37,101 nucleotides of DNA from Lachnospiraceae bacterium (GCA_024403435.1 JAKSRV010000009.1:1-37101); one strand, 5' to 3'. Shown: positions 16,783 to 26,370, numbered from the stretch's first letter. Numbers and translations: made by a program. Notes: generated by a model not told the origin, from the letters alone.

Positions 16783-18567
16783 CTACTGATTATCAACATC
16801 TATTGCCTTGTTCTTGTTCTCGTATACTTCGGGAATATCGAAACGCCATGTTCTGTTGCCGCTCTCATCCTCTGATACCAATTCAAATCCCTGCAATGCA
16901 TAGAAATCTTTTACCATAGCATTCTTAGCAGTAGGATAATAATATCCCATAATTGTCTTGATTCCGCTGAGCTTTGCTCTGCGAACCAATTCATCCATCA
17001 TGGCAAATTCCATGTCTCTTTTCAGAACTCTGCAGCTCATTATCCAAAGTTCCATATTGAGCACTTCGCCGTCTATTTTTCCGATAACAACACTTACTAC
17101 TCCGTTATCTCCAAATTTGTCTTCAAGCTTTCCGTAGATTGCAATATGCTGTCCGTCTGCCGCAACCTCCTCAATCTCGGTCTGACTGTATCTCTTGGTA
17201 GTGAGATTGAACTGGTTGCTCTTGTTGGTGAGCTGAGCAATTCTGGACATGTATACCGGTTTAAATGCCGTAATCTCGCCCTTCATTTCCAGCGACTTGA
17301 GATAGTCTCCGTAATCTGCAAAGCTTGCCTCTGCCTGAAGACGCTGCGCATTAGCCTGATACATCTCATTTCTCTTGATATCATCAGCTGAAAAATGAGT
17401 AACTTCAAAGTATCCGCCTCTGTCCAATGTACTGATATAGTGTTCAGGCTCTGTCATTTCAGGCACTGCAACACCGGGTATATTTCCGCTTACGATAGCT
17501 CGCTCAGCAGGATTGTCATCTACAAATACAAAGCTTTCGGGAAGCAGATTTATATGAGAAGCTATATTCTTAAGATTAATGTCCTTGGGATCCCAGTTCG
17601 CACATATCTCTACAAAGTCATCTTCTTTAAGAACACTGTCGGGTCTTCTCAAACCTTCGATAGCAATGTCTCTCTCATTTTTAGATATTACGGACAAAAG
17701 CACACCCAACTGCTTTCTGTCCTTAATATATTTCTGAAATTCACTGTAGGTCTGACTAAGCGAAGTCTCCTGTCCTATTTCGATATTGTCTACTCCGTCA
17801 TCTCCGATAACACCGCCCCATAATGTGTTGTCCATATCCAGGGCCAATATCTTCTTATTCTTGCCGTAAATAGACTTAATAATGTTGGCAACTCCGAAAG
17901 CAGTATAAGGTATCGCGGGCACACACATCGCATACTTGTACATATGCCAATAGAAAGGATCCGACCACTTCTCGAGACCGTACAGAGCTGACTCATACTG
18001 GATATCGTGAATGTAGAAATTCTCATGATTACGTGCATATTCACCGAACATGCGATTCAGTTCATTGACAAAATACACTCTTCCGTGGATATCCGCAGCA
18101 TCCTTATTACCCATCAGTCTGTAATAAGGCAACTCGAAATTGTTCTGAATAATAGGGCAATGATAAACCTGCGCAGCCTTCTCCCACAGTCCGCCGAATC
18201 TGGAATATACATTCTTGAGTTTGGCATCTACCTGTTCTGCGGAATCTGTCATCACCGGCCAATCAATAATATTTCTGTTGGAGGTATGAATATAAATAAG
18301 CTCCGGAGCAAATTCCTTCAGTTCCTCATTGTCAAACATAATATCCTCGTAATACATATTGTATTCCGACTCATAAAATGACGGTTTTATTCCGTAATTA
18401 AGCAAAAACAGCTCCAGCACATTTTTGATATTACTCGTTGTGCTTCCGCCCAAAATTGCAATTTTTACATCAATATAGTTTTTGCCCGTTTCCAAAAGCT
18501 GTCTTTTAATAGCCTTACGTTTTGAATTTATATAATCGGCATCAAAAGGATATTCCAGTTCTTTCAT
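16783..18567 (-). CDS. FkbH-like HAD-IIIC phosphatase/acyl-loading protein with GNAT-like domain
   Basis: Full-length FkbH-type protein, 594 residues. Known FkbH enzymes take 1,3-bisphosphoglycerate, remove phosphate and load the glyceryl group onto an acyl carrier protein. Seen here: an N-terminal SGNH-like segment (AILGGSTTSN), the HAD motif I DMDNTLWGGVIGDDG (about 242-256), motif II in ISKN, and the acidic FVDDNPAER loop. The C-terminal GNAT-like domain carries the FkbH signature LTNKSNQFNLTTKRY (about 450-465) and NxxELWIMSCRVLKR. Start: a GTG at 18579 opens the frame, but GGAG six bases before the ATG at 18567 fixes the start. The neighbours are exactly the carrier protein and MBOAT acyltransferase that would use its product. 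Glyceryl as the cargo is inferred from family knowledge; lactyl or another hydroxyacyl group is possible. Confidence 0.9.
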   Translation of the reverse strand: MKELEYPFDADYINSKRKAIKRQLLETGKNYIDVKIAILGGSTTSNIKNVLELFLLNYGIKPSFYESEYNMYYEDIMFDNEELKEFAPELIYIHTSNRNIIDWPVMTDSAEQVDAKLKNVYSRFGGLWEKAAQVYHCPIIQNNFELPYYRLMGNKDAADIHGRVYFVNELNRMFGEYARNHENFYIHDIQYESALYGLEKWSDPFYWHMYKYAMCVPAIPYTAFGVANIIKSIYGKNKKILALDMDNTLWGGVIGDDGVDNIEIGQETSLSQTYSEFQKYIKDRKQLGVLLSVISKNERDIAIEGLRRPDSVLKEDDFVEICANWDPKDINLKNIASHINLLPESFVFVDDNPAERAIVSGNIPGVAVPEMTEPEHYISTLDRGGYFEVTHFSADDIKRNEMYQANAQRLQAEASFADYGDYLKSLEMKGEITAFKPVYMSRIAQLTNKSNQFNLTTKRYSQTEIEEVAADGQHIAIYGKLEDKFGDNGVVSVVIGKIDGEVLNMELWIMSCRVLKRDMEFAMMDELVRRAKLSGIKTIMGYYYPTAKNAMVKDFYALQGFELVSEDESGNRTWRFDIPEVYENKNKAIDVDNQ

Positions 18568-18610
18568 ACCTATCTCCACAGTTATTTATTAGCGTTGCTC
18601 AGTAATTAAA

Positions 18611-18853
18611 TCAACCCTTTTTGGCAATAATAAGATTTACCATATCGCCTACATTGTTCATGTTATGAATCTCACCAACATTGAACTTTACACCGAATGC
18701 CTTTTCTACAGCCACAATCAGATTGATATGCTCAAGGCTGTCCCAATCCTCAATATCAGCAGATGTAGTTGCATCATTTACCTCTATTGATTCATCATCA
18801 AATACATCCTGAAATACTCCGTTTAAAATTGAATAAATCTCATCTCTGTTCAT
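18611..18853 (-). CDS. Acyl carrier protein of the surface-acylation operon
   Basis: An 80-residue carrier protein of the DltC/ACP fold. The phosphopantetheine attachment serine is S39 in DWDSLEHI. The protein is acidic and fits the four-helix pattern, with conserved LIVAVEKAFGVKF after the serine. A longer frame (to 18925) overlaps the MBOAT gene, but GGGGA upstream of the ATG at 18853 and the family length fix the start at MNRDEIY. It lies 16 bases after the MBOAT stop and 43 bases before the FkbH-like gene, and so is a dedicated carrier, not the fatty-acid ACP. It needs a phosphopantetheinyl transferase encoded elsewhere. Confidence 0.92.
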   Translation of the reverse strand: MNRDEIYSILNGVFQDVFDDESIEVNDATTSADIEDWDSLEHINLIVAVEKAFGVKFNVGEIHNMNNVGDMVNLIIAKKG

Positions 18854-18869
18854 TTCTTTTTCCCCTTTT

Positions 18870-20405
18870 TTAGAATTTCTGATAGATAAATGATGCCGAA
18901 TCAAACTCGACACCGTAGCATCCAAAAATAATTACAGCATAAATCAATGCAAGATACAGTATCCATCTGAATACCAAATTCTGTCCCGCAATGATTTCCC
19001 TTACGCTCTTCTTTTTAAAATGCACAAGAAGTCCAGAACCGGCCAACAGCAGACCAAAGAAAATCAAAATATATATATCGTGCTGATCAAGGCCAAGCTT
19101 ATCGAGTGAACCGTCAAACAATACCCAGGGATTATATACGGTAAGAGCATTTTTCCAATTTGCAATACCATATGTAAATCCATCGTATGATCTAAAGAAT
19201 GACAATCCTGTCATAAATATAAAAAATGTACGCACTCTCTGGAAAATTCTGTAGCTTGCAGCTTCGGTATTAATTTTCAAAAACGCCTTAAGCTTATTAA
19301 AAGCCGGCTCCAGCATCTCACTCAAAATAATAACAACACCAAAGAATATACCTACACCGATGATATAATTCCACTGACCTCCATGCCAAAATCCGATCAG
19401 GAACCATGAAATCATTAATCCAATCCACGTAGGAACCTTTTTACCGAATTTTTTACCAAATGCTTTTTTAGACTTGGCACCGATTTTCTGGAACAAATCT
19501 GACTTAAGAATAGGATAAAGTATATAATCTCTCAGCCATCCACCGAGTGTGATGTGCCAGCGTCTCCAAAACTCCGCCAGCGAAGTAGCCATAAACGGAA
19601 GATCAAAGTTTTCGGGAAGCTTGATTCCAAACATCTCTGCAATACCGATTACTATATCAATGCAGCCCGAAAAATCGGTATAAAGCTGAAATGCAAAGCA
19701 AATCATTGCAATCCATACATAGACCCCGGGATATCTGTAAGTGTCCTCGTAGATTGTATTTACTACTATCGCCAGTCTCTCGGAAATGACAAGTTTCTTC
19801 ATCAGACCCCAAACAACTCTCTGTGCTCCGAAGGTCAGATTTTTATAACTGAATTTATTACCGTTAACTATACTGTCGTGGACATCCTGATACTTTGCAA
19901 TCGGACCTGAAGTATATGTCGGGAAGTATCCGCAAAAAGCAAGGAACTTAAACGGATTCTTTTCCACGGTACATGTACCCCAAAATACATCAAGTATGTA
20001 TCCTATCCACACAAGTGAATAGTAAGAAATTCCTATAGGTGCGCTGAAGACAGGAGTAGGACATCCCTTACCTATCAGTCTCAATGCACGATTAAGCAAT
20101 GCGGTAAAGAATCCGATATCCTTGAGTGCCAGCATAAATCCGAGCACCACCAAAACCGCCAAAACCGTTATCGCTTTTGCCCCTTTAGGCTTTTTCTCAC
20201 GGATACTGCCAATTGCTACCGTCGCACCATACGTAACCAGCGCACAACCCAGCCATATTCCGTTAAGTACCCAACTGTTGGAATTATATAAAAAATACAA
20301 ATTGGCAGACAGCAGCACGACCCATCTGGCCTTTATCGGTATCAGATAGTAAAGCAATACCGCGATACCGACAAAAATAAAAAATGAAAACTCTGTAATA
20401 TTCAT
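18870..20405 (-). CDS. MBOAT O-acyltransferase (DltB/AlgI-like)
   Basis: Membrane-bound O-acyltransferase of 511 residues with about 11 hydrophobic helices. MBOAT landmarks are present: FWRRWHITLGGWLRDY (about 277-292) and the invariant histidine in IGFWHGG (about residue 340). Family members pass an acyl group from a cytoplasmic thioester donor to an acceptor outside the membrane. In DltB the donor is a carrier protein, and the adjacent ACP gene supports the same here. GGGAG precedes the ATG by five bases. The gene starts 12 bases after the SGNH gene and ends 16 bases before the ACP gene. Confidence 0.93.
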   Translation of the reverse strand: MNITEFSFFIFVGIAVLLYYLIPIKARWVVLLSANLYFLYNSNSWVLNGIWLGCALVTYGATVAIGSIREKKPKGAKAITVLAVLVVLGFMLALKDIGFFTALLNRALRLIGKGCPTPVFSAPIGISYYSLVWIGYILDVFWGTCTVEKNPFKFLAFCGYFPTYTSGPIAKYQDVHDSIVNGNKFSYKNLTFGAQRVVWGLMKKLVISERLAIVVNTIYEDTYRYPGVYVWIAMICFAFQLYTDFSGCIDIVIGIAEMFGIKLPENFDLPFMATSLAEFWRRWHITLGGWLRDYILYPILKSDLFQKIGAKSKKAFGKKFGKKVPTWIGLMISWFLIGFWHGGQWNYIIGVGIFFGVVIILSEMLEPAFNKLKAFLKINTEAASYRIFQRVRTFFIFMTGLSFFRSYDGFTYGIANWKNALTVYNPWVLFDGSLDKLGLDQHDIYILIFFGLLLAGSGLLVHFKKKSVREIIAGQNLVFRWILYLALIYAVIIFGCYGVEFDSASFIYQKF

Positions 20406-20417
20406 AGCAGCTCCCGA

Positions 20418-21836
20418 TTAAAATTCACGGTTACACAAAACCTTATCAGTAACCTTATCGTATACAAACAAATACATTCCGTCGGTATTTAAAATAGTGT
20501 TACGATAATAATTCTGATCCATCGTCACATTTGTTAAATAATAACCGGATGAACTTATTATTCTGCTTATCTCCATTGTATCTATATTATTAAACTTAAT
20601 TCTGTATATATCTGTATTATCAAATGATCTGGTTAACTGACCGTTTTCGATTACCCATGTTCCGCCTGTCTGCATCGCCTGCGGATCTATTCCGAAAGCC
20701 TCCAATGTATCGGCAATATTACATTCGGAATCCATATAGTTTCCTTCAAGAGAGACAACAACTATCAGATTGTCAATACCTGCCACGCTCTGTGCCACAT
20801 CTACAGGATCCTGCATCGCAGATACATGATTCCAAGCGACAATATGCTTTCTATACATTGCTGCGGTTTCCCACAACTCATATCCCTCTTCACCTCTGTG
20901 GTCCGATATATCATAATGAGCCTTCAAATATTCAGCCACATACTTTGTTACTTTTACTCCTCCGAAATAATTCATATGCCTGTAGTCGTTGAAATCTGTC
21001 GCGAAATCGACTCCAACCATAATATAATCTTTATCCATGTCCAGGAATGTGATTCCCAGCTCATCCAAATAGTCCTTTACTCCATTGATTATTCTTCTCC
21101 AATCGCCATCGCCTATACCGGGTGTCAGATAGAAAATCAATTCAAAATCATGCTGCTTGGACATCTCAACCAATTCATCTATCCAGGCTTTATTGGTTTC
21201 ACTCAGTTCAAAAGAATCCGTAACCGTAAACACATCCATGGATGCAGCTCGCTCATAGCATCCCCATTCATACATATATCCCGCAGTATATATAGAGGTA
21301 GGGTTCTGTATAAAATCATAACGTTCCAGCTCTTTATATCTGGTATGTATAATTGGCCAGCGAAGATAAAAATCCAGTCTGTCCTCAGGCTTTACCGATG
21401 CATTTATCAGCTTAAAACTGTTGGCAGACAGTTTCATTGAGATGGTATTTCTGTACACATTTGACTGAACTTCATGTTCGTCAAAAAGTGTGCCGGACGC
21501 GTCAATCAACACTATGTCGGGAGTCTGAGTCTTCAGCACCTCACGCAGACTGGCAACAGTCGAGTTTTTATCCTGACCGGAAATAGCCATATTAAATGCC
21601 GCCATTCCATATTCTTCCCAGAATTGCGCCGGATTCATTGTTACATAAGTGTAGCTTGGACCGGCAAAAACCACATCCGCCACATCCTCATTCTGAGAGT
21701 AAAGCGAATCGAACGTGGACACATAGGGGCCATTGGTATCCTTCCACCTGAAAATCTCATATAAACCTGCCAGGCCAAGGCAAAAAATCGCTGTAAAAAT
21801 CACTGCTTTTAACAGATTTTGAAGCGTAGATTTCAT
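20418..21836 (-). CDS. DltD-like extracytoplasmic SGNH-fold protein
   Basis: A 472-residue protein with a single N-terminal transmembrane helix (about residues 8-27) and an extracellular SGNH hydrolase-like domain. The candidate nucleophile is S61 in VVFAGPSYTY, where DltD-type proteins have GSS; the later DYRHMNYFGG (about 282-291) supplies the Asp-x-x-His pair. The AAFNMAISGQ segment matches block II of such proteins. The C-terminal 150 residues form an extra region (IDNLIVVVSLEGNYMD...) that I do not recognise; it resembles the interleukin-like/ILEI folds only vaguely. It is the first gene of the operon. By analogy with DltD it would finish acyl transfer from the MBOAT to the surface polymer. 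Confidence 0.82.
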   Translation of the reverse strand: MKSTLQNLLKAVIFTAIFCLGLAGLYEIFRWKDTNGPYVSTFDSLYSQNEDVADVVFAGPSYTYVTMNPAQFWEEYGMAAFNMAISGQDKNSTVASLREVLKTQTPDIVLIDASGTLFDEHEVQSNVYRNTISMKLSANSFKLINASVKPEDRLDFYLRWPIIHTRYKELERYDFIQNPTSIYTAGYMYEWGCYERAASMDVFTVTDSFELSETNKAWIDELVEMSKQHDFELIFYLTPGIGDGDWRRIINGVKDYLDELGITFLDMDKDYIMVGVDFATDFNDYRHMNYFGGVKVTKYVAEYLKAHYDISDHRGEEGYELWETAAMYRKHIVAWNHVSAMQDPVDVAQSVAGIDNLIVVVSLEGNYMDSECNIADTLEAFGIDPQAMQTGGTWVIENGQLTRSFDNTDIYRIKFNNIDTMEISRIISSSGYYLTNVTMDQNYYRNTILNTDGMYLFVYDKVTDKVLCNREF

Positions 21837-21908
21837 TATTTAAATTTCTCCATAATATCATTATGCCCTAAATCGGCTAACTATCATAATAATACCCCAA
21901 ATGCAAAT

Positions 21909-21958
21909 ATAATACAATCTTTTCGGGCTTTTGCGAATGCTCGGAAATATGATAATAT
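21909..21958. promoter_or_regulatory. Overlapping divergent promoters for the acylation operon and hflX
   Basis: Minus strand: TTCGCA (21937-21932), 17 bases, TATTAT (21914-21909), reading into the acylation operon. Plus strand: TTGCGA (21931-21936), 16 bases, TAATAT (21953-21958), reading to hflX. The two -35 elements share the same bases, so the promoters could exclude each other. Both -35 boxes are imperfect. Confidence 0.4.
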
Positions 21959-22041
21959 AAGCATATTCCCGCACAAAAATGATTCATTTCCGATGTGGGT
22001 TCAGCAGCAGATTAATCAACAGAAAATGAGTACAAAAATAT

Positions 22042-23466
22042 ATGAGTCTTTACAACACAGATGAAAAAGAAAACCGGCTTCCCAAAGCTGTAATAGCAGG
22101 CCTGCGCTCTGCCTACAGAAACAATTCCGATGACGATTTCAAGTCGGATTTCGATCACTCAATGATTGAGATGAAGGCACTTGTGGAAGCATGTGATATG
22201 GAAGTATGCGCCTCAGTCAGTCAGACACTTGATCATCCTGACAATGCAACCTATATAGGCAAAGGAAAAGCGCATGAAATTGCTGAATTAATAGAGCTGA
22301 ATCATGCTGAATACTGCATATTTGAAAGCAATCTCTCTCCCTCTCAGATGAAAAATCTTCAAGAAATTGTCGGCGTGCCCGTATGGGACAGAACAAATCT
22401 GATACTTGAGATTTTCTCAAGAAGAGCCAAAACCAGGGAATCCAGACTGCAGGTTGAATCAGCTTATCTGCAGTATATGCTTCCCAGACTGACCGGTATG
22501 TGGCAACATCTCGGACGACAGGGTGGCGGCAGCGGAAGCCGCTCCAACAAAGGTATCGGTGAGACACAGATTGAGCTCGACCGCCGTCACATCAACCACC
22601 GCATAGCCGAGCTGTCCAAGGAACTCGAAGTAATCAGTCGCACTCGCGACGTACAACGAGCCGGAAGAAACCGCGGCGACCTGCCTTCTGTAGCACTCGT
22701 AGGCTATACCAATGCAGGTAAATCTTCATTGATGAACCGTCTGCTCTCAATGTCTGCCGAGCTTACCAACACCTCCGGCAATGCTTCGGGAAGTACATCC
22801 GGCGGAGCAGTTTATTCTACAGATTCAAGTTCCCCCGAGGGCATCATATCCGCAAGCGATAAGCTTGAACCTAAGCTTGTATTTGAGAAAAACATGCTTT
22901 TTGCCACTCTCGATACTTCCATCCGCAGAATATACACCGATGACCATCAGGATTTTCTGCTTTCGGATACCGTAGGTTTCATCGAAAACCTTCCCCACGG
23001 TCTGGTCAAAGCCTTCCGTTCTACATTGGACGAGGTTAAATACGCCAATCTGCTCCTGATAGTATTGGATTCATCCGATCCGTATCACAAGCAGCACAGA
23101 GCAGTGACAGAGAACACCCTCAAAGACCTTGAAGCAGGTGATATACCGAGAATATATGTAATGAACAAGTCGGATTTACTGCCTCCCGATGAACTCAGAC
23201 CCATCAAGGCTAACGACAATACAATCTACATTTCCACCCGTACAGGTTCAGGTATAGATGAGCTGCTGGCAGCCATAAAGGGGGCCGTGTACAGCAACCG
23301 ACGTACCTTCAAGGTACTGTTACCTTACTCACGCGGAGATCTCACAGACAAAATCCATCGCCTTGGTCGAACCGACTCTGAGGAATACACCGGCGACGGT
23401 ATACTTATCAGTGGCGAATGTCCCGGCAGACTTTTTGATGAACTTAAGGATTTTGTGATTGAATAA
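22042..23466 (+). CDS. hflX: Ribosome-associated GTPase HflX
   Basis: GTPase that splits stalled 70S ribosomes under stress. It has the HflX N-terminal domain (ATYIGKGKAHEIAEL, CIFESNLSPSQMKNLQ, VWDRTNLILEIF), the linker GRQGGGSGSRSNKGIGETQIELDRR, then the G domain: GYTNAGKSS (G1, about 220-228), DTVGFIENLPHGLV (G3) and MNKSDLL (G4). About 45 residues between G1 and the switch I segment (LFATLD) are an unusual Ser/Thr/Gly-rich insert (about 236-280); typical HflX proteins have only about a dozen residues there. No good Shine-Dalgarno precedes the ATG, but the N-terminus aligns with the family. It is monocistronic. Confidence 0.94.
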   Translation: MSLYNTDEKENRLPKAVIAGLRSAYRNNSDDDFKSDFDHSMIEMKALVEACDMEVCASVSQTLDHPDNATYIGKGKAHEIAELIELNHAEYCIFESNLSPSQMKNLQEIVGVPVWDRTNLILEIFSRRAKTRESRLQVESAYLQYMLPRLTGMWQHLGRQGGGSGSRSNKGIGETQIELDRRHINHRIAELSKELEVISRTRDVQRAGRNRGDLPSVALVGYTNAGKSSLMNRLLSMSAELTNTSGNASGSTSGGAVYSTDSSSPEGIISASDKLEPKLVFEKNMLFATLDTSIRRIYTDDHQDFLLSDTVGFIENLPHGLVKAFRSTLDEVKYANLLLIVLDSSDPYHKQHRAVTENTLKDLEAGDIPRIYVMNKSDLLPPDELRPIKANDNTIYISTRTGSGIDELLAAIKGAVYSNRRTFKVLLPYSRGDLTDKIHRLGRTDSEEYTGDGILISGECPGRLFDELKDFVIE

Positions 23467-23488
23467 AACAGTATTAAGTGCTCACAAC

Positions 23489-23534
23489 AAAACAACATCG
23501 GATAATGTGTCATACACACATCCGATGTTGTTTT
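23489..23534. terminator. Bidirectional terminator between hflX and the ABC permease gene
   Basis: Perfect 14-base stem AAAACAACATCGGA (23489-23502) with TCCGATGTTGTTTT (23521-23534), with an inner TGTGT/ACACA pairing. T runs lie at both ends, matching two convergent genes. Confidence 0.9.
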
Positions 23535-23579
23535 TATTTAACTATATAATTCCTATGATATGAAACATACTACACATAT

Positions 23580-25493
23580 CTATTTGACATCAAGGATAGC
23601 CTGTACCTCTTCCTTGAGACTTTCAACAACACTCTTATTATCATACAGTAATCTCTGATAATCCATATTATTGATAATCTGCTGGATTGCATTCATTCTT
23701 ACATATCCCTCATCAACTGCCAGATATACGTAGCTAGTATGATAGAAACGTCCATTCTGGTCTACATCATAATAGAATTCCGGATCATCCTCGTAGATAA
23801 CATATTGACACTCTAATTCGTGCTCATGTCCCCATGCCGTAGTAACGGGATTCTCGTCAAAATCTCTTCTGTAGCACTCCATTATCATTTCAATAAGCTC
23901 AGGATCGTCAAAGCTCCAATCCTCATAATATTCATTGTCATATTTGGTGAAACTCACTACATCAGGCATAAATATTTTTCCGCTCGATACCGGATAAGCA
24001 GCTTCTCTGTATTCCTTAGTATTGATTACATCCTCAAATTCAGCCATATATTCCGGCTTGATTCTGTATCTTCTGTAGTAATAGGTACCGTTGGTCAGAT
24101 TTACTTTTATCAGAACTTCATTGTATTCAGTGTAATATTCATCATATACAACAGAGTCAAACAATCCAACCGGGGTAGTTGTCTCTTCAGCCGCACACTC
24201 GGCTCCATACTCAAGAAGCTCATATATCTTATCGGTATCGGTCAAAGTATATTTTGAAATATTCTTTCTACTGTCATATTCATCGTTTATTTTGCCGTCT
24301 ACTATATCAAAACGGATTCCATCATCACTATAATCCGGGAAACTGATATTTGCAGACTCAATACTTCCCTTGGAGGGAAGATATGTATCATAGTGGAACA
24401 AATCCACAGTAAAGGTCAGTGTAAGGATAACAGTAAATACAAGTGTTCCTATCATCACAAACTTATCCTTGAAAAATGCCCTTCCGGTACGATGAAGAAT
24501 CATGTTGATGATACCAAAGCTTGCTACAACTCCGATAATCACACCGATAATACTCCATACCATACCTACACTTGAACCCATAATGAAAGTTGACAGCGCT
24601 CCGTATAATCCGATTACAGCCGCAGTAACGGATCTGATTATGATTACATATGCTCTGTTGGTTACTCCGCCTTCTGCAAGTTCACTTTTTCTCTTATTGT
24701 ACAGAGTCACCGCAAGTATGAGATTTACGATGCATACTACGATATTTCCAATCATAAATATGATTACATCCATATCATTTGCAATAACTGCATCTGTGTT
24801 GAAAACTGCACTCATAAAGTACGGTATCGTCAGCGGTGACATCCATGCTATACGGAAAGCCGAAAAATCCCAACCTATAAATGTATTGAAAAAGATTGAT
24901 GCCATACCCAAAATCACCGAATAGCCTGCAATTATTGCCACTCCCGCCAATACAATACCGGTAATAGCAACAAACGGATGACCTGAAAGCATCACTACTA
25001 CGAGGCACATGTGATACACTATCAGGAATGAAAGAATTCCGGAAATCAATGCCATTCCTGCCTTGGCCATAACCATTGAAGCCATCGAACCGTCTCTTGC
25101 AATACATGCTACCGATGTCAGCAAAATGCTACACACGAACGGAATTGCATAGATTAAAATACTGTCGATATAAACCGCCAAAAACATTTTGTTTCTGCTG
25201 ACAGGTATGCTTCCGTAGAGATCCATCATTCTCTTTGAGAACAAAAATCTAAAACCGATTAATGCTACCAAAACCGCACCGACTATAGTAATCATAGGTC
25301 CTATAATCGTGTACTCTATCTGAAAAGCCTGATTGATTGCAAACTCTGCCTTATCACCGGTTCCTGTAGTAAGTGCGAACAAACCGACAACAGGACCAAG
25401 TATCATCTGAACCGCAGTTGACAAAACGATCAGCCAGGTTCGACTCTTAATATCAATTTTCATGAGTTTACTCAGTGAGATTTGTGAAGTCAT
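23580..25493 (-). CDS. ABC transporter permease (ABC-2 type, YtrC/D-like context)
   Basis: A 637-residue membrane protein. About ten hydrophobic helices fill the first 390 residues. A Tyr/Asp/Glu-rich soluble region of about 250 residues follows, probably extracytoplasmic, which is long for this class. The frame extends upstream to 25532, but GGAGGTG sits before the ATG at 25493 (MTSQISLSK), inside the end of the ATPase gene. The resulting 26-base overlap indicates translational coupling. With the ATPase and GntR genes it forms a three-gene operon of the kind that exports, or protects against, cell-wall-active compounds. The substrate is unknown. Confidence 0.83.
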   Translation of the reverse strand: MTSQISLSKLMKIDIKSRTWLIVLSTAVQMILGPVVGLFALTTGTGDKAEFAINQAFQIEYTIIGPMITIVGAVLVALIGFRFLFSKRMMDLYGSIPVSRNKMFLAVYIDSILIYAIPFVCSILLTSVACIARDGSMASMVMAKAGMALISGILSFLIVYHMCLVVVMLSGHPFVAITGIVLAGVAIIAGYSVILGMASIFFNTFIGWDFSAFRIAWMSPLTIPYFMSAVFNTDAVIANDMDVIIFMIGNIVVCIVNLILAVTLYNKRKSELAEGGVTNRAYVIIIRSVTAAVIGLYGALSTFIMGSSVGMVWSIIGVIIGVVASFGIINMILHRTGRAFFKDKFVMIGTLVFTVILTLTFTVDLFHYDTYLPSKGSIESANISFPDYSDDGIRFDIVDGKINDEYDSRKNISKYTLTDTDKIYELLEYGAECAAEETTTPVGLFDSVVYDEYYTEYNEVLIKVNLTNGTYYYRRYRIKPEYMAEFEDVINTKEYREAAYPVSSGKIFMPDVVSFTKYDNEYYEDWSFDDPELIEMIMECYRRDFDENPVTTAWGHEHELECQYVIYEDDPEFYYDVDQNGRFYHTSYVYLAVDEGYVRMNAIQQIINNMDYQRLLYDNKSVVESLKEEVQAILDVK

Positions 25494-26367
25494 ATCCAAG
25501 CACCTCCGTTTCACCAATAAATATTTCCTCAAGAGAAAGAGGAAGAACCTCGTAGAATCGAGGGTTCAGTCCAAGAATCATTTTTTCAATCTCTTCCGCA
25601 CGGCCTCTGAGGGTAAGTGTATAAAGAGTTCCCGTATGGCTCTCATTCATGACAGGGAAGCTGGCCTTGAGTTTTTCAATAGGCTCATTGCTGTCATAAG
25701 CCACCTGAACCTTGTACATACCAAGCTTCATCTCTTCGATATCCTTTGTGAAGAGAATTCCACCCTTATGAAGCAGTCCTACAGATTCACAAATATCCTC
25801 AAGCTCTCTTAAGTTGTGAGAAGTGATTATAGGTGTTACTTTTCCTGCTTCCATCTCACCTGCAAGCAATCTTTTGATAGCCTGCCTGATTACAGGATCA
25901 AGACCGTCAAAGGTCTCATCACAAAGCAGATATTTTGTTCCTGCAGATACTCCAAGAAGCACTGACATCTGCTTTTTCATACCCTTTGAAAAAGTATTTA
26001 CATTTCTCTTGGGGTCAAGTTGGAGAATTGCCATCATTGAAAGGAATCTCTCCATACTAAAATTCGGATATAAGTCTTTATAAAAATTGGCCATATCCAT
26101 CGGTGTGGAGCCTACATAGTACTGGTCATCTGAAATATACATAACCTTGGCCTTAACGGCGGGATTGTTATATACAGGCTCTCCGTCTATCAGAATCTCA
26201 CCCTCATCAAGCTGGTACACTCCACAAATTGCGCGCATCAGAGTACTCTTACCGGCACCGTTTGTTCCGATCAAACCAAACACATGCCCTTCCTCCATTT
26301 TTGCGCTTACACCCGAGAGCGCCTGCACTGTGTCAAACCTCTTGGATACATTTCTTATCTCTATCAT
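25468..26367 (-). CDS. ABC transporter ATP-binding protein
   Basis: A 299-residue ATPase of the ABC-2 (CcmA/YtrB-like) group. Walker A is GTNGAGKST (about 34-42). The signature is degenerate (NTFSKGMKKQ, about 135, for LSGGQ), as is usual in this group. Walker B with the catalytic glutamate is YLLCDETFDGLDP, and the switch histidine is in ITSHNLRELEDICE. A C-terminal extension of about 80 residues follows. GAGGAG is placed seven bases before the ATG. The gene begins three bases after the regulator stop and overlaps the permease start. Confidence 0.94.
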   Translation of the reverse strand: MIEIRNVSKRFDTVQALSGVSAKMEEGHVFGLIGTNGAGKSTLMRAICGVYQLDEGEILIDGEPVYNNPAVKAKVMYISDDQYYVGSTPMDMANFYKDLYPNFSMERFLSMMAILQLDPKRNVNTFSKGMKKQMSVLLGVSAGTKYLLCDETFDGLDPVIRQAIKRLLAGEMEAGKVTPIITSHNLRELEDICESVGLLHKGGILFTKDIEEMKLGMYKVQVAYDSNEPIEKLKASFPVMNESHTGTLYTLTLRGRAEEIEKMILGLNPRFYEVLPLSLEEIFIGETEVLGYDFTNLTE

Positions 26368-26370
26368 CGG

